Positions 26,476-35,589 of a stretch of DNA of 64,000 bases are shown here, one piece after another. The DNA comes from Treponema_C sp050320395. Lineage in GTDB: Bacteria > Spirochaetota > Spirochaetia > Treponematales > Treponemataceae. Made by a program: the position numbers and the translations under genes. Where the stretch lies: the NCBI RefSeq assembly GCF_050320395.1, contig NZ_CP144459.1:2745885-2809884 (forward strand). Reading direction: 5' to 3'. Each line of letters starts with the position of its first letter. Position 1 is the first letter of the stretch. The notes beneath the pieces were generated by a model. The model saw only the letters and a list, made by a program, of their open reading frames with translations, had not been told where the DNA came from and did not search any database.

Positions 26476-29400
26476 CGGGATGCCTTCCTTCGGGGGCGTT
26501 TGCCAAAAGCAGTTTTAAACGGTTAAGCTGATTTACTTCGCTGGAACCCGGGTCATAATCAATGGCCGCTATGTTCGCATCGGGATAACGGCGGCGCAGT
26601 TCTTTAATCATTCCTTTTCCGGTAACGTGATTCGGAAGACAGGCAAAGGGCTGCACACAGGCTATATTCGGAACTCCTTCCTGAATAAGCTCAACCATTT
26701 CGGCGGTTAAAAACCAGCCTTCTCCGGTAATATTGCCTAATTGAACAATGTCGTCAACCCCGCGCATTAAATCGTAAATGGATGAAGGCGGCTCAAAGCG
26801 GCGGCTTTTTGTAAGTTCCTTTTTGATTCTTTTACGGAACAGCTCCAAAAACCTGACCGCCAGGCGCGCATTCCGTTCGGTTTTTTTCGAAAAGGCAAGT
26901 TCTCTATGGCGGAATATGCCGTTTGAAAACGAATAAAACAAAAAGTCCGCCAGATCGGGCACAACGCATTCGGCTCCCTCGCGCTCGATAGTCGAAAATA
27001 TATCGTTGTTTGCGGTCGGATGAAATTTAACCAGTATTTCGCCGACCACTCCGACGCGCGGTTTTTTTTGCGGCAAAAGAGGTAAGTTGTCAAAATCGCG
27101 CACGATATTTTTAATGAGGCGGTTGTACTTGATAAGCGAAAGCGATTTTAAGTTTTTTTGCGCTTCGGTATTCCATTTTTCATAGAGTTTGTCGGCGGAA
27201 CCCGAAACGGCTTCGTAGGGGCGCGTGCGGTATAAAACGCGCATAAGTAAATCCCCTATCATAAGGGCGCGCATTGCCCGTATAATAAGAGGCAGACTGA
27301 TTTTAAACCCGGGATTGCGCTCAAAACCCTGGGCGCTCAGCGATATAACGGGTATATGACCCCAGCCGGCGTCCGCTAAAGCGCGGCGTATAAAGCCGAT
27401 GTAGTTTGTCGCACGGCAGCCGCCCCCCGTTTGGCTTATCAGTAAGCTCACCCTGTTCAAATCGTACAGGCCCGATTTTAAGGCGGAAATCATCTGCCCC
27501 GCAACCAATATCGAAGGATAACAAGCGTCGTTGTTTACGTACTGTAGACCTGTGTCCACGGCTGCCGCATCGACATCGGGCAAAATAACAAAATTAAAAC
27601 CGGAATATCTGAAAGCCGTTTGTACGAGGCGGAAATGAATCGGCGACATTTGCGGGGCGAGAATCGTGTGCGTATACTTCATTTCTTTGGTAAAAATACG
27701 CCGTTTAAGCGCCGAAGATTGTACATGGGGATTTTTTTGCCTTCGCGCCCTCTCTTTTACCGCCGCAATCAGACTTCGTATGCGGATACGTACCGCACCG
27801 AGGTTGGAGCCTTCGTCTATTTTAATCAGGGTAAACATGCGGTTTTTTGCCGCCAAAATCTCTTCAACCTGGTCGGCCGTAACCGCATCCAGCCCGCAGC
27901 CGAAGCTCGTAAGCTGTACGAGTTCCAAGTGCGGCATTCCCGCCGTAAAAGAAGCGGCTCGGTAGAGGCGGTTATGATACACCCATTGGTCTACAACGCG
28001 CAGGGGGCGCTCTATCGTTCCCAAATGAGCGATACTGTCTTCGGTTAAAACGCCCAAACCGAGACCTGCAATCAATTCGGGAATACCGTGGTTTATTTCG
28101 GGGTCAAGGTGATAGGGGCGGCCTGCAAGCACGATACCGCCCGCTCCGCGCCGTATCAGTTCTTCAACCGCACGCTCTCCTTCTTCGCGCACTTCTTCAC
28201 GGAATTTATCCTGTTCCTTCCATCCTGCATGAACGGCTTTTTTTACTTCTTCCAAGCTTAAATCCGCAAATTTCGGACTTAATTCTTCATATAAACGCTC
28301 TGCAAGCCGCTTTTCGTCGTAGATGGGCAAAAAGGGATTCATAAAGGTAACGGAATCGTCTTGGCGAAGCTCATCCACGTTGTTGCGCAGTACCTCCGGG
28401 TAACTGGTAACGATGGGACAGTTATAGTGATTTCCGGCAAGCGGGTCTTCCTGCTGTTCGTAGGGCGCGCAGGGATAAAAGATGAATTTTACCCCCGCCT
28501 TTAAAAGAGCGGTTATATGGCCGTGGCTTATTTTTCCCGGATAGCACACCGATTCGGACGGAATGGTTTCAAGCCCCATTTCGTAAATCGAGCGGGTGGA
28601 GCGCGGAGAAAGGCGGACTCGGAAGCCGAGCTGCGTAAAAAAGGTAAACCACAGCGGATAGTTTTCATAGGTATTCAAAACCCGCAAAAGACCCACATCG
28701 CCGCGCGGGGCATCCTGCGGTTTTAAAGGCGTATAGGCAAATAGGCGTTTGTATTTCCATGCAAAGAGGTTCGGAAGAGGGCCGTCCGACACGCCGCTTC
28801 CCGTATCGGTGTTGCGGGCGTTTGAAGCGTCTACAATACTGTGTGCACCCTCTATTTCCGCCCCGCGCTCACAGCGGTTTCCCGTTATAAAGGTTCTTCC
28901 GGCCCCGCCGGAGCTGAAGGTGTTGATGGTTAAAAGGCAGTTGTTCGAGCATTTTCCGCAGCGGCGCAAAGCCAAATCGACTTTAAAAGCTTCAAGTTCG
29001 TCAAAGCTTGCAATACCGGAGCGCACTTGGCCTGCCGCGATTTTTTGAGCGTGTTTTTCGGCATCTTCGGCCGAAGCGCCGGCGGGCAACGCCGTCAAAT
29101 CTTTCCATTGGTCGAGTGCGATTAAAGCTGCGCCGTAAGCGCCCATAAGGCCCGCAACATCGGGGCGGAACACATTTACGCCGGAAACCTTTTCAAAGGC
29201 GCGCAGCACCGCATCGTTATTAAAGGTTCCGCCCTGAACAACCACTTTGGTGCCTATATCGCTTGCTTTTCGCAGTTTAATGACTTTAAACAGGGCGTTT
29301 TTTATAACCGAATATGAAAGACCTGCGGAAATATCGGCGACTGTTGCCCCTTCTTTTTGCGCCTGTTTGACGCGGCTGTTCATAAAAACCGTACAGCGGC

Positions 29401-30919
29401 TTCCCAAATCGACGGGGTTTTCGGCAAGCAAAGCTTTTTGACTGAATGTGCGTACATCCATGCCCAGGGAGCGGGCAAAATTGTCCAAAAAGCTTCCGCA
29501 GCCGGAAGAACAGGCTTCGTTTAACTGAATTGAAGTAATTGCGCCGTCCTTCATGCGAAGGCACTTCATGTCCTGGCCGCCTATATCCAAAAGGAACTCG
29601 ACACCCGGCACAAAAAAGTCCGCAGCGCGGAAGTGGGCTATCGTTTCCACTTCTCCGGAATCCACGTTCAAAGCGGCTTGAAAAAGCGCTTCGCCGTAAC
29701 CGGTGGAAACCGCACGTGCAATGTATACCGATTCGGGAAGCTTTTTATACAGGTCTTTTAAAACCCGCACCGCAAGGTCTACGGGATTTCCCGCGTTTAC
29801 ATCGTAAAAACGCCACAGTATTTTGCCTTCTTTGTCCACAAGAACGGCCTTTGTCGTAGTGGAGCCCGAATCCAAACCTAAAAATACGGGCCCGCGGGCT
29901 TGAGACAAATCCGCGGTTGCGGCCATTTCGGAGGCATGCCTTTTGTGGAATTCTTCGAGTTCCGCTTCATTTTTGAACAGAGGAGCAAGACGCTGAACTT
30001 CTTTCATTTCGGCGCCCACTAAACTTTTAAGGGCTTCTCGAAGCTCTTTTACCGACGGAAAATTCGGTGAGTCCGCCTTTTGTATGCACTTATACGACAG
30101 TTCCGCCGACAAGGCCGCCCCTTCGGCGACAAAGAGCTGGGAATTTGCAGGCACGACGGCGGCTTCCGGCGTGAGCTTGAGGGTGCGGATAAAGCGCTCC
30201 CGAAGCTGATCCAAAAAGTGAAGAGGCCCGCCCAAAAAAGCGACATTGCCTCGTATGGGCTTTCCGCAGGCGAGACCGGATATGGTTTGACTTACCACCG
30301 CTTGGAATATACTGGCTGCGATGTCTTCGCGGCGCGCTCCTTCGTTTATAAGGGGTTGAATATCGGTTTTTGCAAAAACGCCGCAGCGGGCGGCTATCGG
30401 ATAAATAGTGGAAAATCCGCGGGCAAGCTCGTTTAAGCCGGGAGCGTCGGTTTCAAGCAGGGCGGCCATTTGGTCTATAAAGGCGCCCGTACCTCCGGCG
30501 CAGGTACCGTTCATACGCTGCTCCATACCGCCTGTTATATAGGTGATTTTTGCATCTTCGCCGCCCAATTCGATAACGACATCGGCTTGGGGAATGCGTT
30601 TTTTTACGGCTGTCGTCGAAGCCACAACTTCCTGAATAAAGGGTATGGAAAGCCAGTGAGATACGGCAAGACCGCCCGAACCGGTTACTTTAACGCTGAT
30701 ACGCTGATCGGAAGCGGCGGGGAATTGTTTTTCAATGCAGTTCAAGGCATTGCCGACCACGGAAATGATGGTTGACCGGATATCGGCTCTGTGACGCTCG
30801 TACTCGCTGAATACAACGCCTTCTTCGGCATCCAAGACAACAACTTTTACGGTTGTCGAACCGACGTCAATACCCATACGCACCGGCATTGCGGCCGGTT
30901 TGAATATAACCTTATCCAC
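26450..30919 (-). CDS. Fused CoA-substrate enzyme activase (BcrAD/BadFG tandem plus DUF2229)
   Basis: The product of about 1,489 residues joins two ASKHA-fold ATPases and a C-terminal dehydratase-like part. Domain 1 starts GIDVGSTTVKVVVLD and has GGEDAKI and the cluster-ligand loop TCAGGTGAF. Domain 2 starts FLGLDSGSTTTKAVLVD and has DIGGQDMK and ACSSGCGSF. A cysteine motif (RRCGKCSNNC) precedes the DUF2229/HgdB-like region with QTGGGCRATNY. Activators of this type use ATP and a 4Fe-4S cluster to inject a low-potential electron into 2-hydroxyacyl-CoA dehydratases or benzoyl-CoA reductases. Here the electron donor and acceptor may be one polypeptide. I prefer the GTG at 30919 (GAGG five bases upstream) to a TTG at 30973. 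The enzyme should be strictly anaerobic; its substrate is unknown. Confidence 0.85.
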   Translation of the reverse strand: MDKVIFKPAAMPVRMGIDVGSTTVKVVVLDAEEGVVFSEYERHRADIRSTIISVVGNALNCIEKQFPAASDQRISVKVTGSGGLAVSHWLSIPFIQEVVASTTAVKKRIPQADVVIELGGEDAKITYITGGMEQRMNGTCAGGTGAFIDQMAALLETDAPGLNELARGFSTIYPIAARCGVFAKTDIQPLINEGARREDIAASIFQAVVSQTISGLACGKPIRGNVAFLGGPLHFLDQLRERFIRTLKLTPEAAVVPANSQLFVAEGAALSAELSYKCIQKADSPNFPSVKELREALKSLVGAEMKEVQRLAPLFKNEAELEEFHKRHASEMAATADLSQARGPVFLGLDSGSTTTKAVLVDKEGKILWRFYDVNAGNPVDLAVRVLKDLYKKLPESVYIARAVSTGYGEALFQAALNVDSGEVETIAHFRAADFFVPGVEFLLDIGGQDMKCLRMKDGAITSIQLNEACSSGCGSFLDNFARSLGMDVRTFSQKALLAENPVDLGSRCTVFMNSRVKQAQKEGATVADISAGLSYSVIKNALFKVIKLRKASDIGTKVVVQGGTFNNDAVLRAFEKVSGVNVFRPDVAGLMGAYGAALIALDQWKDLTALPAGASAEDAEKHAQKIAAGQVRSGIASFDELEAFKVDLALRRCGKCSNNCLLTINTFSSGGAGRTFITGNRCERGAEIEGAHSIVDASNARNTDTGSGVSDGPLPNLFAWKYKRLFAYTPLKPQDAPRGDVGLLRVLNTYENYPLWFTFFTQLGFRVRLSPRSTRSIYEMGLETIPSESVCYPGKISHGHITALLKAGVKFIFYPCAPYEQQEDPLAGNHYNCPIVTSYPEVLRNNVDELRQDDSVTFMNPFLPIYDEKRLAERLYEELSPKFADLSLEEVKKAVHAGWKEQDKFREEVREEGERAVEELIRRGAGGIVLAGRPYHLDPEINHGIPELIAGLGLGVLTEDSIAHLGTIERPLRVVDQWVYHNRLYRAASFTAGMPHLELVQLTSFGCGLDAVTADQVEEILAAKNRMFTLIKIDEGSNLGAVRIRIRSLIAAVKERARRQKNPHVQSSALKRRIFTKEMKYTHTILAPQMSPIHFRLVQTAFRYSGFNFVILPDVDAAAVDTGLQYVNNDACYPSILVAGQMISALKSGLYDLNRVSLLISQTGGGCRATNYIGFIRRALADAGWGHIPVISLSAQGFERNPGFKISLPLIIRAMRALMIGDLLMRVLYRTRPYEAVSGSADKLYEKWNTEAQKNLKSLSLIKYNRLIKNIVRDFDNLPLLPQKKPRVGVVGEILVKFHPTANNDIFSTIEREGAECVVPDLADFLFYSFSNGIFRHRELAFSKKTERNARLAVRFLELFRKRIKKELTKSRRFEPPSSIYDLMRGVDDIVQLGNITGEGWFLTAEMVELIQEGVPNIACVQPFACLPNHVTGKGMIKELRRRYPDANIAAIDYDPGSSEVNQLNRLKLLLANAPEGRHPDEEYIHRA

Positions 30920-30956
30920 GATGACCTCGTTATCCTTATAATCTATTTTACAGGGA

Positions 30957-30985
30957 TTGCCATAAAGAGGCAATAGCGCTATGCT
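30957..30985 (+). promoter_or_regulatory. murJ: Promoter giving a probable leaderless murJ transcript
   Basis: TTGCCA (30957-30962) and TATGCT (30980-30985) are 17 bp apart. The ATG follows six bases after the -10 box, and there is no ribosome site. Confidence 0.6.
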
Positions 30986-30991
30986 GGTAAA

Positions 30992-32605
30992 ATGAAGCGT
31001 TCGGCTCTTTCTTCGGGTATAAAGTTGTCATTTTTGACGTTTTTGTCAAGAATATTGGGATTGGTGCGCGAAATGACCAAGGCCGCTTTTTTGGGGACAT
31101 CGGATTTGGCCGATGCCTTCGGTATAGCCTTTATGATTCCCAATTTATTCCGCCGCCTTTTTGCCGAAAACAGCATATCGGTCGCCTTTATTCCGGTTTT
31201 TAAATCCTATCTTGAAGAGCGCGCCGCCGAAAAAGACAAAACCGGCGGTACCGAAAAAGCCCGGGACAAAGAACTGCGCTTGTTTTTAAATTCGGTTTTT
31301 ACCCTCGTAAGCTTTTTTACCGCATTGACGACGGTACTGGGCATTATACTTATTCCCTACATTGCACCCCTGTTTATTAAGGATGCTTCACAAAGCATAA
31401 TACCCGAAATGGTGTTTTTAACGCGCCTGATGTTTCCCTATCTTGCGGTTATATCGATTGCGGCCTTTTTTCAGGGAATATTGAACAGTGTAAAGATTTT
31501 TACCCCTTCGGGCTTTACACCGGTTTTATTCAATATTGCGGTAATTTCGGCCGCCTATCTTTTGTCGCCGCGGACTGCAAACCCTGCGCGCGCAATGGCA
31601 TACGGCGTTATCGCAGGCGGAACGATTCAAGCCCTGTTTCAGCTGCCCTTTGTGTTAAAAGAAGGCTTTAGGCCCGCATTTACGGGTTTAAAATGCGCTT
31701 TCGGTAATCCGGGAACAAAGCGGGTTTTAAAACTTATCGGGCCGACCGTCATCGGAATGGCGGCTTATCAGGTAAACGATGTCGTATCGACCGCTTTGGC
31801 GGGAAATGCCGGAAGCGGTATCGTATCAAGCCTTCAGTATTCGCTTCGCTTGCAGGAATTGATTTTGGGAATCTTTGCCGTATCGGTCGGTACGGTAATC
31901 CTTCCCGACCTTGCAGGTCTGGCAAAGCGCAAAGAATACGAAGCTTTTGAAAAAATGCTTTCTCAGGCAATGCACATAATCGCCCTGATTACGATTCCGA
32001 TAAGCTTCTTTTTGTTTGTTTTCGGCGAAAATCTCATTATTTTGGTATATAAAACACGGCGGTTTTCGGATGAGTCGGTATTCCTTACACTAAAAGCATT
32101 CCGCTTTCATATAGCGGGTCTGTTTTTTATCGCTTTAAACCGCATTATTGCGCCGGCCTTTTACGCTCAAAGCGACACAAAATCCCCGACAATCGCCGGT
32201 ATAGGCGGCTTTGCGGTTAATATTTTGCTTGCCCTCATTCTCATACGGCCGATGAAGGGCGGCGGCATTGCCCTTGCTCTTTCGCTTGCAAGCTTTGCCA
32301 ATACGGTGATTTTATTTGTCTTTTTGAATAAGTCAAAAACAATCCATACCGGCCGCTTGGTACGCCCGTATATCGCCTATGCACTGAAACTTGCGCTTTT
32401 TTCGCTCCTATGCGTGCTGCCCCTGTATATGTTCAAACAGCAGCTTTTTGCCCCCTTTGCACACTTGCACCGTTTTTTTGCCCAGGGAATACCGCTTTTT
32501 ACCGCCGCCCTTGTCTTCGCTTTTTTAGGAATAGGCCTGCTTGCCTTGACAAAGGACGCATCTCTTATGAGTATTGTAAGACATGTGCGGAAACAATCCG
32601 ACTAA
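30992..32605 (+). CDS. murJ: Lipid II flippase MurJ
   Basis: The 537-residue protein has about 14 membrane segments of the MviN/MurJ family. The opening FLSRILGLVREMTKAAFLG and the following LADAFGIAFMIPNLFRRLFAEN are classic family marks, with the conserved charged residues for transport in the central cavity. It flips the peptidoglycan precursor lipid II across the inner membrane. It is transcribed divergently from the activase and convergently with the Abi gene, which ends 7 bp away. The length is typical of the family. Confidence 0.95.
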   Translation: MKRSALSSGIKLSFLTFLSRILGLVREMTKAAFLGTSDLADAFGIAFMIPNLFRRLFAENSISVAFIPVFKSYLEERAAEKDKTGGTEKARDKELRLFLNSVFTLVSFFTALTTVLGIILIPYIAPLFIKDASQSIIPEMVFLTRLMFPYLAVISIAAFFQGILNSVKIFTPSGFTPVLFNIAVISAAYLLSPRTANPARAMAYGVIAGGTIQALFQLPFVLKEGFRPAFTGLKCAFGNPGTKRVLKLIGPTVIGMAAYQVNDVVSTALAGNAGSGIVSSLQYSLRLQELILGIFAVSVGTVILPDLAGLAKRKEYEAFEKMLSQAMHIIALITIPISFFLFVFGENLIILVYKTRRFSDESVFLTLKAFRFHIAGLFFIALNRIIAPAFYAQSDTKSPTIAGIGGFAVNILLALILIRPMKGGGIALALSLASFANTVILFVFLNKSKTIHTGRLVRPYIAYALKLALFSLLCVLPLYMFKQQLFAPFAHLHRFFAQGIPLFTAALVFAFLGIGLLALTKDASLMSIVRHVRKQSD

Positions 32606-32612
32606 GCTTTTA

Positions 32613-33479
32613 TTACTTTTTTGTCAGCAAATCAACCCAATCCGAAGGAAATGCGATATGCGTCAAATCTATATCGTTTTTATATTCCTTAAATAATTGT
32701 ACCATCGGTTTAAGTATTGATTCATTCCATTTTTCCGCATCATGATACAGTTCTTTTACCGCCCGTAGTGTTGTCCAAAGTTTATATTTATCTTTACCTT
32801 GAGTTTCAAATCCTGCCGGAACGGAAGAAAAGTTTCGGTAATAGAGCCGTCCGTAATGCGCACAAATATTGCGCAAATCGGTACAACAACGCAGCCAACT
32901 TTTTATATTATTTGCGGTAGAATGAAATACGGTGCGCGCAAGCTCTTTTTGATCTTGTGTATTCAAATCGGCAAAGAAAAATGAAAGCATCCCGAATGTA
33001 AACAATTCAATAATTACCCAGATCGGAAACATACCGTCATATTTTTGCGCATGATGACGTACAAACGGAAGATTTCTATTGCTGTGTATTTCCTGCTCAA
33101 TCAGTTTTTTAAATTTTTCATGTTCATGCTTTACAGAATAATTTTTTTCATTAAGATATCCGACCGCTCCGTATTTATGTGCATGAAAATAAGCGAACGC
33201 GGCTCTCGTAAAAACTTCTATTTCTTCTATTGCGGAAAAAATTATACGACGCAGTTTCCTGTCGAATTCATAAATATTAAAAACCTGCTCAAAACTCGTA
33301 CCTTCGCCATATGTATCATCACTATTTTTGAACGGTAAAAAATACGCAGAGAGGCGATAATAATTTACCGTCTTGAGTACGGCAATACAAAATGTATCAT
33401 CTTTTGTTGTACATCCGCGCGATTTTAATTTAGCGAGTTGCTGTTCATACGTTGTGGGATTTTTTATCGGATCGGTCAT
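32613..33479 (-). CDS. Abi_2/AbiF-type abortive-infection HEPN protein
   Basis: The 288-residue protein belongs to the AbiD/AbiF (Abi_2) family. It has the family blocks NYYRLSAYFLPF (residues 39-50), YEFDRKLRRIIFSAIEEIEV (70-89), FPIWVIIELFTFGMLSFFF (151-169) and the HEPN RNase motif RNICAH (R203, H208) followed by GRLYYR. HEPN proteins of this group are RNA-cleaving toxins that stop growth upon phage infection, and relatives have been linked to an RNA antitoxin and to the origin of Cas13. I chose the ATG at 33479, directly after a hairpin and T-tract; a second in-frame ATG at 33497 lies inside the hairpin. It is AT-rich compared with murJ and hisG, which suggests acquisition. Confidence 0.85.
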   Translation of the reverse strand: MTDPIKNPTTYEQQLAKLKSRGCTTKDDTFCIAVLKTVNYYRLSAYFLPFKNSDDTYGEGTSFEQVFNIYEFDRKLRRIIFSAIEEIEVFTRAAFAYFHAHKYGAVGYLNEKNYSVKHEHEKFKKLIEQEIHSNRNLPFVRHHAQKYDGMFPIWVIIELFTFGMLSFFFADLNTQDQKELARTVFHSTANNIKSWLRCCTDLRNICAHYGRLYYRNFSSVPAGFETQGKDKYKLWTTLRAVKELYHDAEKWNESILKPMVQLFKEYKNDIDLTHIAFPSDWVDLLTKK

Positions 33480-33503
33480 AAAAAAATGTCCCCCCATGGG
33501 ACA
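33480..33503 (-). terminator. Hairpin plus T-tract directly before the Abi start codon
   Basis: On the minus strand TGTCCC (33503-33498) pairs with GGGACA (33492-33487), followed by seven T (33486-33480) and then the ATG of the Abi gene. An upstream CCCCCC run (33525-33520) can pair with GGGGGG (33495-33490) as an alternative fold. This is the layout of an attenuator or of a small-RNA terminator. Confidence 0.7.
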
Positions 33504-33532
33504 CATCAAAGAGAGGTGCGGGGGGTCCTATT
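33482..33532 (-). ncRNA. Candidate small structured RNA upstream of the Abi gene
   Basis: A promoter at 33539-33567 (minus strand) should start transcription near 33532. The resulting RNA of about 50 nt would contain two C/G-rich runs that can pair in two mutually exclusive ways, and would end in a hairpin with seven U just before the Abi start codon. RNA antitoxins sit in this position in type III toxin-antitoxin loci, and AbiF-type toxins have been reported with associated non-coding RNAs. No homology search was possible, so this is an inference from layout. Confidence 0.5.
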
Positions 33533-33538
33533 GCAATA

Positions 33539-33567
33539 ATAATAACATAATTTGCAAAAAAACGCAA
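33539..33567 (-). promoter_or_regulatory. Promoter upstream of the candidate Abi-associated RNA
   Basis: On the minus strand TTGCGT (33567-33562) and TATTAT (33544-33539) are 17 bp apart. The predicted start is about seven bases beyond, near 33532. Confidence 0.5.
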
Positions 33568-33723
33568 GAAAATTGTACATACTTATTGGACAAATACCGA
33601 TTCCGATACTTAAAAATCCATTCACGAATAATTTCCCGAGTCTCATATACATTTGGGACGCTTGTTCGCAGGTTGCACGGTTTTTCTTCATATCGGATTT
33701 ATTTTTTCCGATAAAAAAATAAT

Positions 33724-34632
33724 ATGAACGCACACACATTAAAATGTCATTTTTGTCCGAAATGCGACGGCTTCGGCTGTATTAACGAGCTGCCGGGAAT
33801 GGGCGGGTTCGGTAATAATATCAATTTTCAGTTAAACTGTGCCGCATGGGCTGCAATTCCCGTGAAAAAAGCGGGTTCTTTAGATATGCCTTCGGAGGCA
33901 TATCATATACCTGCAATCCGCCTTGCGCCTATAACGGGAGCGGTTGAAAACGTCGGCTACAAAGATGAAGAATCATTTTATATCGACATAATACATGCGG
34001 CAGACGAAGCGGGCGTAAAGCTTGCGATAGGCGACGGCTGTCCGGATATAAAACTCTTGTCCGGTATCAAGGCGGTGGAAAAACGGAAAACGGTTAACCC
34101 GCGCGCCGCTGCCGCCGTTTTTATAAAGCCCTATCCGAACGAACGAATTCTTGAACGCTTTGAATGGAGCCGCCCCGTTGCCGAAATAATCGGCGTGGAT
34201 ATAGATTCATACAATATTCTCACCATGCGCCGCCTTGTGCAGTTGGAAAAAAAGAGTGCCGAACAGCTTGCCGAATTAAAGAAAAAAGCCGGAATTCCCT
34301 TTGCGGTAAAAGGTGTGTTTAATGCAGAAGAAGTCGATATGGTAAAAAAGCTTAAGCCGGATATAGTCGTTATATCGAATCACGGCGGGCGCGTGGAAAA
34401 CCGTACAGGAAGCACGGCAGAATTTTTAGCCGAATACGGTTCCGTATTAAAAGCCAACTGCGCCGAACTTTGGGTTGACGGCGGTATCCGTACACACAGG
34501 GATATTCTTGCCGCGGGCTCGTTGGGTGTCTGCGAAGTGATGATCGGTCGGCCCTTTATAAGCGCCCTCTGCGCTTCGGGAGCCGTCGGTGTTAAAGAAG
34601 CGGCAAAAAAACTTCGCGGCGAACAGGGGTAA
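33724..34632 (+). CDS. FMN-dependent alpha-hydroxy-acid oxidising protein with N-terminal Cys motif
   Basis: The 302-residue protein is a short member of the glycolate oxidase/lactate dehydrogenase FMN family. The C-terminal barrel has VKGVFNAEEVDMVKKLKPD (Lys for FMN), VISNHGGR (catalytic His and Arg), VDGGIRTHRDILAAGSLG and VMIGRPFISAL (phosphate binding). The N-terminus carries CHFCPKCDGFGCINELPG, a four-Cys motif seen in short anaerobe members, which could bind a metal or iron-sulfur cluster. It probably oxidises a 2-hydroxy acid or serves as a related FMN oxidoreductase. It lies just upstream of hisG. Confidence 0.75.
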   Translation: MNAHTLKCHFCPKCDGFGCINELPGMGGFGNNINFQLNCAAWAAIPVKKAGSLDMPSEAYHIPAIRLAPITGAVENVGYKDEESFYIDIIHAADEAGVKLAIGDGCPDIKLLSGIKAVEKRKTVNPRAAAAVFIKPYPNERILERFEWSRPVAEIIGVDIDSYNILTMRRLVQLEKKSAEQLAELKKKAGIPFAVKGVFNAEEVDMVKKLKPDIVVISNHGGRVENRTGSTAEFLAEYGSVLKANCAELWVDGGIRTHRDILAAGSLGVCEVMIGRPFISALCASGAVGVKEAAKKLRGEQG

Positions 34633-34662
34633 TGAACCCTATACACGTCCATTATTTTTTTG

Positions 34663-34668
34663 TATGAT
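34663..34668 (+). promoter_or_regulatory. hisG: -10 box of a probable leaderless hisG transcript
   Basis: TATGAT is followed after six bases by the ATG of hisG. Only a weak -35 (TATACA, 34640-34645, 17 bp upstream) is visible, so confidence is limited. Confidence 0.4.
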
Positions 34669-34674
34669 AAATCC

Positions 34675-35577
34675 ATGGACAAGCTCAAGATTTTGCTGCC
34701 CAAGGGCAGGATTTACGAAAATGTGGTTGAACTTCTTGCGGGTGCCGGAATCTCGGTAAAACTGCCCGAACGGGCATACCGGCCTATCGTCAATCAGGAT
34801 GATTTGGAAGCAAAGGTGATGAAGCCTCAAAACATCGGAAAACTGTTGGAAATGGGAGCCCATGACTGCGGTTTTACGGGACGCGATTGGATTGATGAAA
34901 CCGGTGCCGATGTCGAAGAAATTATGGACTTGGGCTTCGATAAGGTGCGCATTGTGGCGGCCGTTCCTTCGGCTTTGAACGACGAAGATTTAAAATCAAA
35001 GCGTATAGTTGCCGCAACCGAATACGAAAATATTGCGCGCCGTTGGCTTGAAAGGAAAAATATCCAAGCGGTTGTATTGCATACCTCCGGTGCTACCGAA
35101 GTATTTCCGCCAGACGATGCGGACATGATTATCGACAATACCGCAACCGGCCGCACTCTTGCCGAAAACGGCCTTCGAATTGTCGAAACAATTGCGGAAA
35201 GCTCTACCCGTTTTTTCGCCTCAAAAATCGCCCTTTCACACCCCGAAAAAAGGCAAAAAATTATGGAATTAAAAATGCTTTTTGAGGCGGTTTTGAACGC
35301 GCGCGGCCGCGTTATGCTCGAAATGAACGTAAGTGCCGAAAATTTCGATACATTGGTAAAAGGACTTCCTTCTATGAGAAGTCCGACCGTTTCTCCCCTG
35401 TATTCGGCCGATCATGAAAAATCGGGCACCTCCCACGGTCCGGGAGGCACACATGAGGCGGGCTTTGCCGTAAAAATTGCGGTTAAGCAAAGCGAAGTGC
35501 CGGCTTTATTGCCGCGCTTAAAAGAGTTGGGCGCAACGGATATTTTGGAATACGAACTGAGAAAGGTGCTTGCTTAA
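34675..35577 (+). CDS. hisG: ATP phosphoribosyltransferase, long form
   Basis: The 300-residue protein catalyses the first step of histidine synthesis, joining ATP and PRPP. LKILLPKGRIYENVVELL opens the fold; the PRPP site shows as SGATEVFPPDDADMIIDNTATG (middle third). The C-terminal 80 residues form the HisG_C regulatory domain of the long, histidine-inhibited form, which needs no HisZ. The ATG at 34675 gives the normal length; a TTG 15 bp upstream is possible. hisB follows 12 bp downstream. The other his genes are not in the window. Confidence 0.95.
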   Translation: MDKLKILLPKGRIYENVVELLAGAGISVKLPERAYRPIVNQDDLEAKVMKPQNIGKLLEMGAHDCGFTGRDWIDETGADVEEIMDLGFDKVRIVAAVPSALNDEDLKSKRIVAATEYENIARRWLERKNIQAVVLHTSGATEVFPPDDADMIIDNTATGRTLAENGLRIVETIAESSTRFFASKIALSHPEKRQKIMELKMLFEAVLNARGRVMLEMNVSAENFDTLVKGLPSMRSPTVSPLYSADHEKSGTSHGPGGTHEAGFAVKIAVKQSEVPALLPRLKELGATDILEYELRKVLA

Positions 35578-35589
35578 AAAGGAAAATGT

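Noticed and set aside
32605..33730. Abi locus as a repeat-bounded module
   Set aside because: No copy of the murJ end or FMN gene start was found on the opposite side.
33506..33739. Short hydrophobic minus-strand frame upstream of the Abi gene
   Set aside because: It has no ribosome site, overlaps the start of the FMN oxidase gene and contains the predicted RNA promoter; a gene remnant is possible but unsupported.
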